Source: Sediminibacterium sp. (GTDB taxonomy: Bacteria > Bacteroidota > Bacteroidia > Chitinophagales > Chitinophagaceae). From it: a stretch of DNA of 64,000 nucleotides. The notes beneath the pieces are model-generated. The model was not told the DNA's origin. It searched no databases and saw nothing but the letters and a program-made list of their open reading frames with translations. This document shows, in pieces, positions 19,153 through 27,361 of the stretch; positions within the stretch are counted from its first letter, which is position 1; each line of letters begins with the position of its first letter. A program made the position numbers and the translations under genes. Location: NCBI RefSeq assembly GCF_019264485.1, contig NZ_JAHVAA010000012.1:1-64000 (forward strand). Reading direction: 5' to 3'.

Positions 19153-19620
19153 ATGAAAAAGAGTCTGTTACGTATGTCGGCTGTAGCACTTTCTGCCGCA
19201 ATGCTGTTTACGGCATGTAAAAAAGACGATGCAGCACCAGTTAATACAGGAAGCGACCTGTACAAGAGACTGGGAAGTAATGCCGGTATCAAGAAAGTAG
19301 TGGATGATTTTATCGGAATTGTAGTGGCCGATAATGTAATCAATGGTTTTTTTGCGAATACCGCTAAATCGCAGGAGCGTGTAGACGACCTGAAAATGCA
19401 CCTGGTAAACCAGATTGGACAGGCAGTGGGCGGTCCTGAAAAATACACGGGTCTGTCGATGAAAGCGGCCCATGTGGGTTTGGGGATTAAAGATGTTCAT
19501 TTTAATGCACTGGTGAACGACCTGGTAGCGGCACTTAAAAAGAACAATGTGAGCGATGCAGATGTGAACACCATTGGCGGAGCATTGGTTCCGTTGAAGG
19601 GTGATATTGTTGAACCTTAA
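19153..19620 (+). CDS. Lipoprotein with truncated (group 1-like) haemoglobin domain
   Basis: 155 residues. The N-terminus is a lipoprotein signal (SAVALSAAMLFTAC, acylated Cys at residue 22, then KKDD). A trHb domain of about 120 residues follows: YKRLGSNAGIKKVVDDF, VVADNVINGFF, LKMHLVNQIGQAVGGPEKYTG, and MKAAHVGLGIKDVHFNALVNDL with the expected proximal-His region. It should bind haem and handle O2 or NO, but outside the cytosol, tethered to a membrane; the cytosol is the usual place for trHbs. A strong terminator follows. Confidence 0.85.
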   Translation: MKKSLLRMSAVALSAAMLFTACKKDDAAPVNTGSDLYKRLGSNAGIKKVVDDFIGIVVADNVINGFFANTAKSQERVDDLKMHLVNQIGQAVGGPEKYTGLSMKAAHVGLGIKDVHFNALVNDLVAALKKNNVSDADVNTIGGALVPLKGDIVEP

Positions 19621-19657
19621 TCCAAGAGTGGGTTATTCATAGGTTGTATCAAGGTTA

Positions 19658-19685
19658 AACCTGTCCGTTCCCGGACGGGTTTTTT
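19658..19685 (+). terminator. Terminator of the haemoglobin lipoprotein gene
   Basis: Ten-bp stem AACCTGTCCG / CGGACGGGTT (one G-T pair), 4-nt loop, then a T run. Confidence 0.85.
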
Positions 19686-19689
19686 CATT

Positions 19690-19719
19690 TTGATGGGGTA
19701 GTTGAAAACAATACCTTTG
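19690..19719 (+). promoter_or_regulatory. Bacteroidota-type promoter of nusB
   Basis: TTG (19690-19692), 19-nt spacer, TACCTTTG (19712-19719): a full match to TTG-N19-TAnnTTTG. It predicts a leader of about 20 nt before the nusB ATG. Confidence 0.65.
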
Positions 19720-19744
19720 CCGCTTCCAAACAAGTTCTTACCAG

Positions 19745-20668
19745 ATGATCAGTAGAAGAAATATTCGTGTGAAAGTGATGCAGTTACTTTATATGATAGA
19801 GGCTGCAGATACCAGTGTGACCCGTCAGCGACCGGAAATTGAGCTTAAAAAACAATTCGATCAAACAACATCCCTGTTTGTTTACCTTCTGTATTTTATG
19901 ACAGAAGTGGCTCGTTATGCGGAAACCAATGCCGTTAAACGTGCATCCCGTAACCTGCCTTCCAGTGCCGATCTGAATGTAAATACCAAGATTGCCGGTA
20001 ACGAACTCCTGTGGATCATCCTTGAAAGTGCCACTTTTAAAAAAGCACAGGAAACTTTTCTACCCGAAAAGACACTGGATACTGCCCTGGTTCAGAAAAT
20101 TTACAATGAGCTAACGGCAATGCCGCAATACCAGGAATATATTGTTGTAGAAGGGAGAGATAAGGTAAAGGAAAAAGAAATCATCAAACTCATTTTCACG
20201 CACCTGATGCTACCCAACGATTCATTCATCAGTCATATAGAGGAGCATTACAATAACTGGGATGATGACGCTGAAATGATGGAGCAGTTAATGCTTAATT
20301 ATATTCAAAAACCAAACAGTTATAACCTGCAGGAAATGGTGAGCCAGGAGAAATGGCAGTTCGCCAAATCATTACTGGTTACCAGTATTGAAAAAAAGGA
20401 ACAGGCAACAGAATTAATCAAACCAAAGCTGAAGAACTGGGATGCGGAAAGGATTGCACAATTGGATATGATCCTTATGCGAATGGGTGTGTGTGAATTG
20501 CTGTATTTTGAAACCATTCCAACCAAAGTAACGATCAACGAATATATTGACCTGGCTAAAGAATACAGTACACAGCAGAGTGGTCAGTTTGTGAATGGTA
20601 TTCTGGATAATATTCATAAGGAATTGACGGAAGCGGGGAAGATTCAGAAAATCGGGTATAAGAAATAA
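19745..20668 (+). CDS. nusB: Transcription antitermination factor NusB (long Bacteroidota form)
   Basis: 307 residues, about twice the enterobacterial length. The N-terminal half (SRRNIRVKVMQLLYMIE and on) has diverged; the C-terminal ~130 residues carry the recognisable NusB fold: IKPKLKNWDAERIAQLDMIL, MGVCELLYFETIPTKVTINE, DLAKEYSTQQSGQFVNGILD. It binds rrn boxA RNA with NusE (S10) and promotes rRNA antitermination. It heads a likely operon with DUF1573 and yajC (54 and 25 bp gaps) and then coaE. A run of AATAAGAAACAAGGAACAGG words fills the gap after it. Confidence 0.92.
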   Translation: MISRRNIRVKVMQLLYMIEAADTSVTRQRPEIELKKQFDQTTSLFVYLLYFMTEVARYAETNAVKRASRNLPSSADLNVNTKIAGNELLWIILESATFKKAQETFLPEKTLDTALVQKIYNELTAMPQYQEYIVVEGRDKVKEKEIIKLIFTHLMLPNDSFISHIEEHYNNWDDDAEMMEQLMLNYIQKPNSYNLQEMVSQEKWQFAKSLLVTSIEKKEQATELIKPKLKNWDAERIAQLDMILMRMGVCELLYFETIPTKVTINEYIDLAKEYSTQQSGQFVNGILDNIHKELTEAGKIQKIGYKK

Positions 20669-20713
20669 GAAGTCAGGAATAAGAAACAAGGAACAGGAAG
20701 CAAGAGACAAGAT
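20668..20713. repeat. AAGGAACA/AATAAGAA word-repeat tract
   Basis: Purine-rich tract of variants of G-GAATAAGAAACAAGGAACA between nusB and the DUF1573 gene. The same words recur, inverted, at 51120-51195 and 36905-36999. Confidence 0.7.
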
Positions 20714-20722
20714 TTTTTATTT

Positions 20723-21163
20723 ATGAAAAGAATAGTTGTTATTGTATCTATTATCAGTTGCTGGATCATGGCTTGTGCGGGGCCCGATAAGACGGCGCCG
20801 GCTGCGGATTCTCATCTGGCAGATACGGCTAATTATACAACTATTCAGTGGCTGGATTCTCTGGTTGACTTTGGAACCATTACCCAGGGGGAAAAAATAC
20901 AGTTGAAATTCAGGCTTAAGAATACGGGTAATAAGCCTTTGTTTATTACCAATGTGAGAGCGGGTTGTGGTTGTACGGTGCCCAGTTATACCAAAGAAGC
21001 GGTGGCGCCGGGTGCAGAAGGGGAGGTAACAGCAGCTTTCGATACCAACAGGTCAGCGGCGGGCGATACAAGAAAAACAGTAGTAGTTCACACAAATACA
21101 CGCAATGGAAGTGAACACAGCCTTATCTTTACCGGCCATGTTAAAGAAGTAAAAGTTAATTAG
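20723..21163 (+). CDS. DUF1573 domain lipoprotein
   Basis: 146 residues. A lipoprotein signal (VSIISCWIMAC) precedes an Ig-like DUF1573 domain: DFGTITQGEKIQLKFRLKNT, GNKPLFITNVRAGCGCTVPS, and VAPGAEGEVTAAFDT. The G-C-G-C-T motif is diagnostic. The domain has a bacterial Ig-like (ASPM/HYDIN-related) architecture and its role is unknown. The position between nusB and yajC suggests co-transcription with housekeeping genes. Confidence 0.88.
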   Translation: MKRIVVIVSIISCWIMACAGPDKTAPAADSHLADTANYTTIQWLDSLVDFGTITQGEKIQLKFRLKNTGNKPLFITNVRAGCGCTVPSYTKEAVAPGAEGEVTAAFDTNRSAAGDTRKTVVVHTNTRNGSEHSLIFTGHVKEVKVN

Positions 21164-21188
21164 TCATTTATCATTTAAACAAATAACA

Positions 21189-21524
21189 ATGTTTTATCTT
21201 AATTCAGTATTGCTTGCAGCGGGTGGACAACAAGGTGGAGGAATGGTTCAGTTGGTAATGATGGGTGCCATCATCCTCGTATTTTGGTTGTTCATGATTC
21301 GCCCACAGGCTAAAAAAGCCAAAGAGCAGAAAAAATTCGTGGAGAATATGCAGAAAGGCGACAAAATAGTTACGATCGCCGGTATTCACGGAGTAATCAA
21401 TAAAATCAACGAAGACAATACCATCCAACTGGAAGTAAGTCCGGGTAGCTACCTCAAGATTGAAAAATCTTCAGTGAGCATGGAGTGGAGCGCGGCCCTT
21501 AATAAGGCAGCTGATAAAAAATAA
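21189..21524 (+). CDS. yajC: Preprotein translocase subunit YajC
   Basis: 111 residues: one membrane helix (VQLVMMGAIILVFWLFMIRPQ) followed by the classic PQAKKAKEQKKFVENMQKGD and TIAGIHGVINKINEDN sequence. Accessory inner-membrane subunit associated with SecDF in Sec export. Part of the nusB-DUF1573-yajC-coaE run. Confidence 0.95.
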   Translation: MFYLNSVLLAAGGQQGGGMVQLVMMGAIILVFWLFMIRPQAKKAKEQKKFVENMQKGDKIVTIAGIHGVINKINEDNTIQLEVSPGSYLKIEKSSVSMEWSAALNKAADKK

Positions 21525-21548
21525 TCAACCATTTTCTGGATGAAAATA

Positions 21549-21577
21549 AAGGTTCGGGAACTCGGTTTCCGAACCTT
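21549..21577 (+). terminator. Hairpin between yajC and coaE
   Basis: Nine-bp arms AAGGTTCGG / CCGAACCTT around an 11-nt loop, with only a weak T tract after it. It could be a terminator or an attenuating stem. Confidence 0.5.
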
Positions 21578-21596
21578 CTTGTTTTATCTTTAGTTC

Positions 21597-22199
21597 ATGC
21601 TAAAAATTGGCCTTACAGGTGGAATAGGCAGTGGAAAATCTACTGTGGCTGGTATCTTCCGGGTATTGGGCATACCTGTTTTTGATGCTGATGCCAATAC
21701 CAGAAGCTTAATGGAAACAGATTCCGAATTACAGACAGGCATTCTTTCCTTATTTGGTGATAAAGCATATGAAGACGGTAAACTAAACCGTAAATGGATA
21801 GCTGATATTGTTTTTAATGATCCTTTTCAACTGGAAAAACTAAATGCACTGGTACATCCCGCAACCATTGCTGCCGCAGAAAGCTGGGCCGACAGGCAAA
21901 CGGCATCTTATGTAATTAAAGAAGCTGCATTGTTTTTTGAAGCCGGATCAAGTGAAGGGATGGATTATATTATTGGGGTATATGCTCCTCAGCATCTCAG
22001 AATTAACCGGGTAATGAAAAGAGACGGTGTTTCGCGGGAAGAAGTGCTGAGCCGGATGAACAAACAGATACAGGAAGAAATAAAAATGCGTTTATGTGAT
22101 TTTGTCATTTTAAATGATGACCAGCACCTCGTTATTCCACAGGTATTACAATTACATGAAAAATTTTTAGACGAAGCAAAAGAAATAAATCATGGATAA
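21597..22199 (+). CDS. coaE: Dephospho-CoA kinase
   Basis: 200 residues. Last step of CoA synthesis, phosphorylating the 3'-OH of dephospho-CoA. P-loop GGIGSGKST at residues 8-16, then FDADANTRSLM, the LVHP motif and EAALFFEAGS. The TATCTTTA sequence 5 bp before the ATG resembles a TAnnTTTG -7 box, so a leaderless transcript is possible. The gene overlaps the cupin gene by 8 bp, indicating translational coupling. Confidence 0.96.
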   Translation: MLKIGLTGGIGSGKSTVAGIFRVLGIPVFDADANTRSLMETDSELQTGILSLFGDKAYEDGKLNRKWIADIVFNDPFQLEKLNALVHPATIAAAESWADRQTASYVIKEAALFFEAGSSEGMDYIIGVYAPQHLRINRVMKRDGVSREEVLSRMNKQIQEEIKMRLCDFVILNDDQHLVIPQVLQLHEKFLDEAKEINHG

Positions 22200-22551
22200 G
22201 GTAAATGTATTGCAGGCTTTTGAAAAAGTGAAAGGCTATTGGAATCCAACTGTGGCTGGTGCATTGAACGGACAGGAAGTAAAACTGGTAAAATTTAAAG
22301 GACCTTTTACATGGCATCATCATGAAAATGAAGACGAGTTGTTTTATGTGGTAAAAGGATCTTTTGTGATGGAACTCAGGGATAAGCATATTACCCTTAC
22401 TGAAGGAGATTTCCTTGTTGTACCCAAAGGAGTAGAGCACAGACCCAATGCAGCCGAAGAAGTATGGGTTATGTTATTTGAACCTGCATCAACGCTTAAT
22501 ACCGGTAATGTAGAAAATGAATTCACAAAACATCAACTTGACAGCATATGA
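22192..22551 (+). CDS. Cupin-domain protein
   Basis: 119 residues forming a single cupin: motif 1 as TWHHHENEDELFYVVKGSF and motif 2 as GDFLVVPKGVEHRPNA, with three His and a Glu placed to bind a metal ion. Such small cupins are dioxygenases, isomerases or binding proteins; function not determinable. It overlaps coaE by 8 bp and the ABM-domain gene by 4 bp. Confidence 0.85.
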   Translation: MDKVNVLQAFEKVKGYWNPTVAGALNGQEVKLVKFKGPFTWHHHENEDELFYVVKGSFVMELRDKHITLTEGDFLVVPKGVEHRPNAAEEVWVMLFEPASTLNTGNVENEFTKHQLDSI

Positions 22552-22880
22552 TTGCAAATACCCCTAACCCTCCTTATTATGCGGTAATCTTTACCAACGA
22601 ATTAACCGTACATACGGAAGGGTATGAAGCGATGGCTGAAAAAATGTGTGAAATGGCCCTTAAAGAACCAGGCTGCCTGGGTTTTGAATCGGTTAGGAAC
22701 GGGCTGGGTATAACTATTTCTTACTGGGAGAGTCTTGAAGCCATTAAAAGCTGGAAGGCCAATACTGAGCATCTCGAGGCACAGCAACAAGGAAGAGATA
22801 TTTGGTACAAAAACTATAAAACAAGAATTTGTAAAGTTGAACGGGATTATGGTTTCGAAAGAAACGATGATCAGCAATAA
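22548..22880 (+). CDS. Antibiotic biosynthesis monooxygenase (ABM) domain protein
   Basis: 110 residues, dimeric ferredoxin-like ABM fold: YYAVIFTNELTV, the helix EAMAEKMCEMALKEPGCLGF, ITISYWESLEAIKSWKANTEH, and the end KTRICKVERDYGF. Members are quinol or haem oxygenases or detoxification enzymes; no specific substrate can be given. The start overlaps the cupin stop (ATGA) and the next gene begins 15 bp later, so the three are likely one transcript. Confidence 0.85.
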   Translation: MIANTPNPPYYAVIFTNELTVHTEGYEAMAEKMCEMALKEPGCLGFESVRNGLGITISYWESLEAIKSWKANTEHLEAQQQGRDIWYKNYKTRICKVERDYGFERNDDQQ

Positions 22881-22895
22881 CCCCCCTGACTGAAT

Positions 22896-24125
22896 ATGAT
22901 TCTTTCCCCCGTGGCTGCCAATGAACAGGAGCGCTTAATGGAACTTTTGCGTTATGAAGTTCTTCATACCCAGTATGAAGAAGATTTTGACCAGATTGTT
23001 AAACTAGCTTCATCTATTTGCAAGACACCTATATCTACCATTACACTTCTGGATATGCACAAACAATGGTTTAAGGCCAAGATTGGGGTTGAGCATACCG
23101 ACGGTGACAGGGATACTTCTTTTTGTGGACATGCCATTCATCAAACCGATGTTATGGAAGTAACAGATGCATTACTTGATGAAAGATTTCACGATAATCC
23201 CCTGGTACTCGATGAACCCAAAATAAGGTTTTATGCAGGCTATCCATTAGTAAGTCCAAACGGGTATACTTTAGGAACTCTTTGCGTAATAGACAATGTG
23301 CCAAGATCGCTCACGGAAGAACAGCGGCTCACCTTGCGTATACTGGGCAATCAGGTGATGAAATTATTTGAACTGCGGCTGAAAAACAAAGAAGCACTGG
23401 CAAGGAACCAGGTTATTGAAGAACAAAAGGAAAAACTGGAAGAATCTAAACGAACTCAGAATAAGATCATTTCTATTATTGCCCACGATGTAAGAGGGCC
23501 GGTAGCTTCTGTAAAAGCAATGATAGAACTTACCAAAGAAAAAGCATTGTCTGAAGTGGAGTCTTCAGAACTTTTGGCTTTGCTGGATAAACAATTGGAT
23601 GGCACGTTGGATATGTTAACCAATCTGGTAGAATGGGGGAGCATGTTATTGAAAAAGGAACAGCTCGATATTCAATCCGTTGCGCCTGGAGCTATTGCAA
23701 AGAAAATCATCAATAACCTTCAGCCTTTTGCAAGTATTAAAAACAATGAACTCATTAATCAGGTAAGTAATGATTGCAGGGTGCTGGCAGATGAAAATAC
23801 ATTGCGTTTTATTCTTCGGAATATCATCAGCAATGCCAATAAATTTACCAGTAATGGTAAAATCATCATTACATCGGAACCTGCTGATGAGGGCAGGGTA
23901 AAAATATCGGTGTCTGATTCTGGTTGTGGTATGACAGTAGAAATCCTGCAACAACTTTTTAATCCAGCCAAGCGTCAGAGCAGGGAAGGCACCAACAAGG
24001 AAAAAGGGAGTGGCCTGGGTCTCATACTCGCCAAGGAATTTGCCGAAGCCATGCATGCACATATAGAAGTAAGCAGCAAAAAAAATGAGGGTACAGTGTT
24101 TAGTGTGTTGGTAGGTAAGGGATAG
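22896..24125 (+). CDS. Soluble GAF-domain sensor histidine kinase
   Basis: 409 residues, no membrane segment. GAF domain about residues 25-165 (STITLLDMHKQWFKAKIG, DTSFCGHAI, FYAGYPLVSPNGYTLGTLCV), a coiled-coil linker about 165-195, an H-box IIAHDVRGPVASVK (phospho-His; Val in place of the usual Leu), then the HATPase domain with NIISNANKF, SDSGCGM and GSGLGLILAK. It should autophosphorylate on cytosolic small-molecule or redox cues. No response regulator is adjacent, so it is an orphan. The stop is followed within 2 bp by a CCATGGAC word-repeat inverted element. Confidence 0.9.
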   Translation: MILSPVAANEQERLMELLRYEVLHTQYEEDFDQIVKLASSICKTPISTITLLDMHKQWFKAKIGVEHTDGDRDTSFCGHAIHQTDVMEVTDALLDERFHDNPLVLDEPKIRFYAGYPLVSPNGYTLGTLCVIDNVPRSLTEEQRLTLRILGNQVMKLFELRLKNKEALARNQVIEEQKEKLEESKRTQNKIISIIAHDVRGPVASVKAMIELTKEKALSEVESSELLALLDKQLDGTLDMLTNLVEWGSMLLKKEQLDIQSVAPGAIAKKIINNLQPFASIKNNELINQVSNDCRVLADENTLRFILRNIISNANKFTSNGKIIITSEPADEGRVKISVSDSGCGMTVEILQQLFNPAKRQSREGTNKEKGSGLGLILAKEFAEAMHAHIEVSSKKNEGTVFSVLVGKG

Positions 24126-24201
24126 ATTATAGTCGATGGTCCATAGACCATAGTAAAACAGGATAACCTTCCTTACCATGGACCATGGACTATAAACTAT
24201 A
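24126..24201. repeat. GGTCCATAG / CTATGGACC inverted word-repeat
   Basis: Arm 1 (about 24127-24155: ATTATAGTCGATGGTCCATAG and ACCATAGT) pairs imperfectly with arm 2 (24175-24200: ACCATGGACCATGGACTATA). It lies between the converging kinase and phosphatase genes and may act as their transcript end. The words return at 60570-60618. Confidence 0.8.
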
Positions 24202-24211
24202 CACTATCTAG

Positions 24212-25858
24212 CTATTTTCCTCCCGCTACTTCCTCAATTACTTTTCCAACAGCGCCATTTGGCATTTGTATGCTGAGCATGGCTGCAAGGGTTACGGCAA
24301 TATCTGTCATGTATTGTTCTTTGTAACTCTTTCCGGGCGCTACTTTCCATCCATACCATACAAGCGGAATATGGGCATCATAAGGGTTCCATACACTATG
24401 GTCGGTACCTTTCGGATTATCTTTAAACCAGTTGGGTTTGGGAAGTACCTGTAAATCGGCACTTCTGTAAGGATAGTAACCATTGATCAAACGTTCGCGT
24501 ATGGTTTGTTGCAGGTTTGATTCACCCAATTCTTCTTTGTCTATCACACGATAAATGCCCTCTTCTTTTTCCATCATTTTTATAATAAAAGATTTGATTT
24601 CATCCGTATCCAAACCAAGCGAATCGATTTCTTTATGGTTTAATGCGAGGTTATAATAGGTCGAATTGATAATGCCGTTTTTAAGTTTGTATTTCGACTG
24701 TAATTCGCTGTTTACTTTTCTCACCACATTACCCAATGGAATAGAACCTCCGGGTAGGTTATGCTCTTTTAAAAATGCGGGTACATGTGCAGCGCCATGA
24801 TCGGCGGTGAGAAATAATAAATAATTACCCTTGCCAACCTGTGTGTCAAGAAAATTCAGGAATTGTTCAATGTCTTTATCAAGTCGCAGGTAAGTATCTT
24901 CCAGTTCAACTGCGTTCGGACCAAAACTATGACCAGAATAATCTGGCGATGAAATACTCACAGCCAGAAAATCAGTTTCCTTATTTTTTCCCATTTGCTC
25001 ATTAATAGCAGCAGCTTTTGCCATTTCGAATGTATAAGTAGCTGCTTGTGGCAGAAAAGGAAGTTTGTAATAATCTTTCCCTACATAAGCATTCATATCA
25101 TAAGGGAAACTGTTTTTCGGACCAATCTCAGTACGTTCATACTCTTTTGCATCTGCAGAGCTCTGTGTGTAGGTATCAACCGGATATAAAGTTTTCCATC
25201 CTTCTTTATAATAAGTATCGGGTAATTTTCTAGCATTGAAATCTTTCACCCACTGCGGTAGGTCGTTCATATAGTAGGTACTGCTGATAAAGATACCTTT
25301 CGATTCATCATACCAGTAAGCTGCATTGGCCGAATGTCCGGCAGGAAGAATAGCACCGCGGTCTTTAATGGAAATGCCGATCACTTTACTCCTGAAATTG
25401 GTGGCCAGGCGTAATTCATCGGTAACTGTATTGCTCACCATATTTACCGGACTCATCTCACCATCTCGACTGTCTGACCCCACCGTTTTTACTGATTTAT
25501 CTTCCGCACAATAAACAGATCTCTGTAGTTTACTGTCCCACCAATTATTTCCTGTAATACCATTAATGGCCGGAACAGTTCCTGAGTATACACAGGCATG
25601 ACCACAGCCGGTTGCAGTAGGGGTGTAAGGGATAAAAGTATTTTCACAACTAAAACCCTGGTTCAGTAAGCGGTTAAAACCACCTTTTCCGTAACGGTTT
25701 TGGTAGCGGTAGAGATAATCCCAGCGCATCTGGTCTACCATCAAACCCACTACCAGTTTTGGGCGTGCAACAGCCGCTGGGGTGGGGGTTATGGCTTTCT
25801 GGGTAAATCCTGTGGCAGTGAGCAGGGTAAGACCTGTTATCAACAGTATTTTTTTCAT
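24212..25858 (-). CDS. PafA-type alkaline phosphatase (alkaline phosphatase superfamily)
   Basis: 548 residues from the ATG at 25858; signal peptide KKILLITGLTLLTATGFTQ. Periplasmic phosphomonoesterase of the Thr-nucleophile PafA group: metal ligand VDQMRWD, nucleophile in PTATGCGHA, NNWWD, the Lys/Arg pair in SIKDRGAILPAGH, SPDYSGHSFG and TADHGAAH metal ligands. Close in plan to Elizabethkingia PafA, which releases phosphate from many monoesters. It is divergent from the alpha-oxoamine synthase gene. No Pho-type box could be identified. Confidence 0.9.
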   Translation of the reverse strand: MKKILLITGLTLLTATGFTQKAITPTPAAVARPKLVVGLMVDQMRWDYLYRYQNRYGKGGFNRLLNQGFSCENTFIPYTPTATGCGHACVYSGTVPAINGITGNNWWDSKLQRSVYCAEDKSVKTVGSDSRDGEMSPVNMVSNTVTDELRLATNFRSKVIGISIKDRGAILPAGHSANAAYWYDESKGIFISSTYYMNDLPQWVKDFNARKLPDTYYKEGWKTLYPVDTYTQSSADAKEYERTEIGPKNSFPYDMNAYVGKDYYKLPFLPQAATYTFEMAKAAAINEQMGKNKETDFLAVSISSPDYSGHSFGPNAVELEDTYLRLDKDIEQFLNFLDTQVGKGNYLLFLTADHGAAHVPAFLKEHNLPGGSIPLGNVVRKVNSELQSKYKLKNGIINSTYYNLALNHKEIDSLGLDTDEIKSFIIKMMEKEEGIYRVIDKEELGESNLQQTIRERLINGYYPYRSADLQVLPKPNWFKDNPKGTDHSVWNPYDAHIPLVWYGWKVAPGKSYKEQYMTDIAVTLAAMLSIQMPNGAVGKVIEEVAGGK

Positions 25859-25927
25859 GTGAAGCATTTTTCCTGAGTTGAAGCTATAAAAATGGTGGTG
25901 AAGATAAGACAGCGTGAATAAATGCGC

Positions 25928-25958
25928 TTGCCCTTTAGCGCTGAAAAGATTAGTTTTG
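25928..25958 (+). promoter_or_regulatory. Promoter of the alpha-oxoamine synthase gene
   Basis: TTG (25928-25930), 20-nt spacer, TAGTTTTG (25951-25958): full match to the Bacteroidota TTG...TAnnTTTG promoter, placing the transcript start about 28 nt before the ATG. Confidence 0.65.
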
Positions 25959-25992
25959 CGGCAATTTAGCATCAAAGTAATAATTTAATAAT

Positions 25993-27252
25993 ATGGCAGA
26001 CATTTTTGAGAAACTGGTTAAGAACTCTGGCCCTCTTGGTCAGCACCGCGAACGTGCACATGGTTATTTTGCTTTCCCTAAACTGGAAGGTGATATTGGC
26101 AGCCGTATGGTATTTCGTGGTAAGGAAATGATTGTTTGGAGTCTGAATAACTATTTGGGACTGGCCAATCACCCTGAAGTACGTAAAACCGATGCAGAAG
26201 CTTCTCAGCAATTTGGTCTGGCACTGCCCATGGGGGCGCGTATGATGAGTGGTAACAGTAATTACCATGAACAACTGGAAAGAGAACTGGCTGCGTTTGA
26301 ATCAAAAGAAGATGCCATACTCATGAACTTTGGTTACCAGGGTATCATGAGTGCCATTGATGCTATTTGCGGCCGTCATGATGTAATTGTGTATGATGCA
26401 GAAAGTCATGCCTGTATCATCGATGGTTTGCGTTTACATCCCGGACATCGTTATGTGTTCAAACATAATGATGTGGAAGATTGTGAAAAACAATTACAAC
26501 GTGCCTCTGCACTCATCGAAAAACAAAAGACTGGGGGTATACTGGTTATTACAGAAGGTGTATTTGGTATGGCGGGCGATCAGGGTAAATTAAAAGAGAT
26601 TGCTGCGTTGAAAGATAAATATGAGTTTCGTCTGATGGTTGATGACGCACATGGCTTTGGTACACTGGGCACTACAGGTGCAGGTGCAGGAGAAGCACAA
26701 GGATGTCAGGATGCCATAGATCTCTATTTCTCCACTTTTGCAAAATCAATGGCATCAATTGGTGCTTTTATGGCCGGACCAAAAATCATTATTGATTTTA
26801 TCCGTTATAATATCCGGTCACAGATTTTTGCGAAGAGCTTACCAATGCCCATTGTAGTAGGTAACCTCAAGCGACTGGATATGCTGAGAACCATGCCTGA
26901 GTTAAAAGAAAAACTCTGGAGTAATGCCATGAAATTGCAGAATGGTTTGAAAGAAAGAGGATTTGATATCGGGAAAACCGATACACCTGTTACGCCAGTT
27001 TATATGAAGGGTGGTGTAGAAGAAGCAACTGCAATGGTGATGGACCTGCGTGAGAACTACCATGTTTTCTGTTCAATTGTAGTATATCCGGTAATTCCAA
27101 AAGGACATATCATTTATCGCTTAATTCCTACTGCTTCACATACCGATCAGGATATTGAAGAAACACTGAAAGCGTTCAGTGAAACAAAAGCCAAGCTGGA
27201 TGCAGGAGCCTATAAAGCCGAAGCAATACCGGATATGGCGGAAGCGAAATAA
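25993..27252 (+). CDS. Alpha-oxoamine synthase (serine palmitoyltransferase-like or Kbl-like PLP enzyme)
   Basis: 419 residues, fold type I. Motifs: SLNNYLGLANHP, GARMMSGNSNYHEQLE, VYDAESHACIIDG, MVDDAHGFGTLG and the PLP-binding Lys in STFAKSMASIGAFMAG. This family condenses an amino acid with an acyl-CoA: serine + palmitoyl-CoA (SPT, first step of sphingolipid synthesis, common in Bacteroidota) or glycine + acetyl-CoA (Kbl). TFAKSM in place of TFSKSL is seen in both kinds, so the assignment stays at family level; I favour the sphingolipid role because of the phylum. Single gene with its own promoter and terminator. Confidence 0.85.
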   Translation: MADIFEKLVKNSGPLGQHRERAHGYFAFPKLEGDIGSRMVFRGKEMIVWSLNNYLGLANHPEVRKTDAEASQQFGLALPMGARMMSGNSNYHEQLERELAAFESKEDAILMNFGYQGIMSAIDAICGRHDVIVYDAESHACIIDGLRLHPGHRYVFKHNDVEDCEKQLQRASALIEKQKTGGILVITEGVFGMAGDQGKLKEIAALKDKYEFRLMVDDAHGFGTLGTTGAGAGEAQGCQDAIDLYFSTFAKSMASIGAFMAGPKIIIDFIRYNIRSQIFAKSLPMPIVVGNLKRLDMLRTMPELKEKLWSNAMKLQNGLKERGFDIGKTDTPVTPVYMKGGVEEATAMVMDLRENYHVFCSIVVYPVIPKGHIIYRLIPTASHTDQDIEETLKAFSETKAKLDAGAYKAEAIPDMAEAK

Positions 27253-27311
27253 AAGAACGAAAGAATATTGAATTTTGAATGATGAAGTTATGAAGATTAG
27301 ATAGTGGAAAT

Positions 27312-27347
27312 AAAAAGCCGTCACGCCTAAGGCATGACGGCTTTTTT
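27312..27347. terminator. Bidirectional terminator between oxoamine synthase and DUF2911 gene
   Basis: Stem AAAAAGCCGTCACGCC / GGCATGACGGCTTTTT (one mismatch) with loop TAA, A/T runs on both sides, between converging genes. Confidence 0.9.
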
Positions 27348-27361
27348 GTGGGTGGGTTTTG

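Noticed and set aside
22896..24125. Histidine kinase as part of a two-component pair
   Set aside because: No response regulator gene is adjacent on either side.
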